Notes under the pieces: generated by a model
Databases searched by the model: none
The model's input: only the letters and a program-made list of their open reading frames with translations
What the model was told of the DNA's origin: nothing
Assembly: GCA_003647375.1 (NCBI GenBank)
Contig: QMMS01000270.1
Location: 1-6,201, forward strand
Length of the DNA: 6,201 nucleotides
DNA from: Deltaproteobacteria bacterium
Lineage (GTDB): Bacteria > Desulfobacterota > Desulfobacteria > Desulfobacterales > B30-G6
Direction of reading: 5' to 3'
Translations under genes and position numbers: made by a program
Shown here: piece by piece, positions 5,554-6,201 of the stretch
Position numbering within the stretch: position 1 is the first letter of the stretch
Layout of the letters: every line of letters begins with the position of its first letter

Positions 5554-5609
5554 ATCCGTCGTTATGTCTCAATAAAACAAATAGTTCACTGCATCGTTTT
5601 ACGCGGCAG

Positions 5610-5627
5610 ACGTGAAATTTATCACGT
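5610..5627. promoter_or_regulatory. CRP/FNR-family-like operator palindrome upstream of rubrerythrin
   Basis: ACGTGA (5610-5615) and TCACGT (5622-5627) are a perfect inverted repeat with a 6-nt spacer, AATTTA. The half-site and spacing (GTGA-N6-TCAC) are those of the CRP/FNR superfamily, including HcpR-type regulators of sulfate reducers. The centre lies about 75 nt upstream of the rubrerythrin ATG, in the 154-bp gap between rbr and the MlrC-like gene. A weak -10-like AACTAT (5581-5586, minus strand) would place the centre near -45, roughly where an activator would bind. The identity of the regulator is not shown by the sequence. Confidence 0.45.
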
Positions 5628-5697
5628 TTACCCTGTTTTTTAAACCTCAGAACAGGCGTCTGGCATTTTTTTTGATATTTTAAAGCCGCAGGCAATG

Positions 5698-6201
5698 TTA
5701 TCGCCAGCTCTCAACCTTGTCCAGGGGATAGATGGGACGTGGAATATTCGTATACTTCAAGGAGAAAACGTCTATATCAGTGGTTCCCGAGGACATGACG
5801 TTCACTGTTTTTCTATTGTAGAGCAAAAACCGGTACCGGAACGGGAATAGGTTTTTGACCACGACGATATCGGCTTTCCACAAGCTCAGCCCCAGGTCTG
5901 TAAATGCCGACGGGGACCACGCTGACGACGGCAGTTCGGTGATGATCAGATGAATGCCTTGATGACGCACAATGGCTGTCTTTCCCAGAGGACCGCTAGT
6001 TTTTGCTGTCAAACGACCTGAAAAGGCAACCGGGCGATTGTATATTGTGTCAAGCTTGCCCCCGACGACCAGTTTCAGATCATCGCCGATGCCGTGTGAA
6101 AAAGCCTTTCGGGCTGCTTCAGCATCGCGAATAAAGAGGTAGGACGTCAGCTCCGGCCCCTCTTCCAGCAGTGACTTGAGAATCCATGTGTTCTCTCCCG
6201 G
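5698..6201 (-). CDS. MlrC/M81-family protein, C-terminal part (5' end outside window)
   Basis: The frame is open from the right edge of the window to the TAA at 5698-5700 and gives the last 167 residues of a longer protein. The pattern matches the C-terminal domain of the MlrC (microcystin-degradation, M81 metallopeptidase-like) family. PGENTWILKSLLEEG begins the fragment, followed by DDLKLVVGGKLD, a strand pair around VRHQGIHLIITE, then FTDLGLSLWKADIVVVKNLFPFR, and finally the near-terminal IPRPIYPLDK. Family proteins are about 490-500 residues, so roughly the last third is present. MlrC cleaves linearised microcystin peptides in sphingomonads, but most homologues, including anaerobe ones, have no known substrate. 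The proposed metal site lies in the N-terminal domain outside this window and cannot be judged. No clear terminator follows; a 3-bp GCC/GGC stem and short T-run at 5681-5693 is too weak to call. Confidence 0.85.
   Translation of the reverse strand, partial: PGENTWILKSLLEEGPELTSYLFIRDAEAARKAFSHGIGDDLKLVVGGKLDTIYNRPVAFSGRLTAKTSGPLGKTAIVRHQGIHLIITELPSSAWSPSAFTDLGLSLWKADIVVVKNLFPFRYRFLLYNRKTVNVMSSGTTDIDVFSLKYTNIPRPIYPLDKVESWR

Noticed and set aside
5544..5555. Upstream ATG giving a 195-residue rubrerythrin
   Set aside because: That ATG overlaps the GGGAGG ribosome-binding site of the next in-frame ATG and has no site of its own. The shorter form matches the usual family length.
5632..5656. Inverted repeat CCTGTT-N13-AACAGG as a terminator for the MlrC-like gene
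   Set aside because: The stem is only 6 bp with no T-run on the minus strand after it, and it lies within the presumed rubrerythrin upstream region.

Overview
The window reads as chromosomal DNA of an anaerobic bacterium, most likely a Desulfobacterota sulfate reducer of the Desulfosarcina/Desulfobacterium type. This is an inference from gene content: ferredoxin-dependent indolepyruvate oxidoreductase, a methylmalonyl-CoA epimerase-like protein, an AMP-forming acyl-CoA ligase, and a rubrerythrin that aligns end to end with the Desulfovibrio type. No phylogenetic test could be run.

Layout. Positions 1-729 (+) hold the 3' end of iorA and all of iorB, which form a 2-oxoacid:ferredoxin oxidoreductase for aromatic 2-oxoacids. 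Facing them is a small VOC-fold gene (752-1159, -) related to methylmalonyl-CoA epimerase. The two stop codons lie in the arms of one perfect 11-bp inverted repeat. A 458-bp divergent intergenic region follows, with two back-to-back TTGACA boxes and a compound palindromic repeat. Next is a tight two-gene operon (+): an AMP-forming acyl-CoA ligase (1618-3321) and, 5 nt later, pyruvate kinase (3327-4748). A second copy of the compound repeat, in inverted orientation, starts 2 nt after the pyk stop. After a second, unrelated repeat of REP/BIME type come rubrerythrin (4968-5543, -), a CRP/FNR-like palindrome upstream of it, and the C-terminal third of an MlrC/M81-family protein (5698 to the edge, -).

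How the genes fit together: IorAB makes aryl-acetyl-CoA and reduced ferredoxin from transaminated aromatic amino acids. The ligase activates a carboxylic acid to its CoA thioester at the cost of ATP to AMP, and pyruvate kinase regenerates ATP from PEP. Rubrerythrin is a peroxide/oxygen defence protein. The genes are individually ordinary and no new multi-gene system is evident.

The most notable structure is that the ligase-pyk operon is bounded by 45-nt inverted repeats whose outer ends abut a perfect 5-bp direct repeat (TTTAA). This resembles a transposon-like cassette without a transposase, though two independent repeat insertions would also explain it. Other points are a GTAG-type BIME, an epimerase homologue lacking a metal-binding His, and a rubrerythrin apparently lacking the redox-toggle Glu97.
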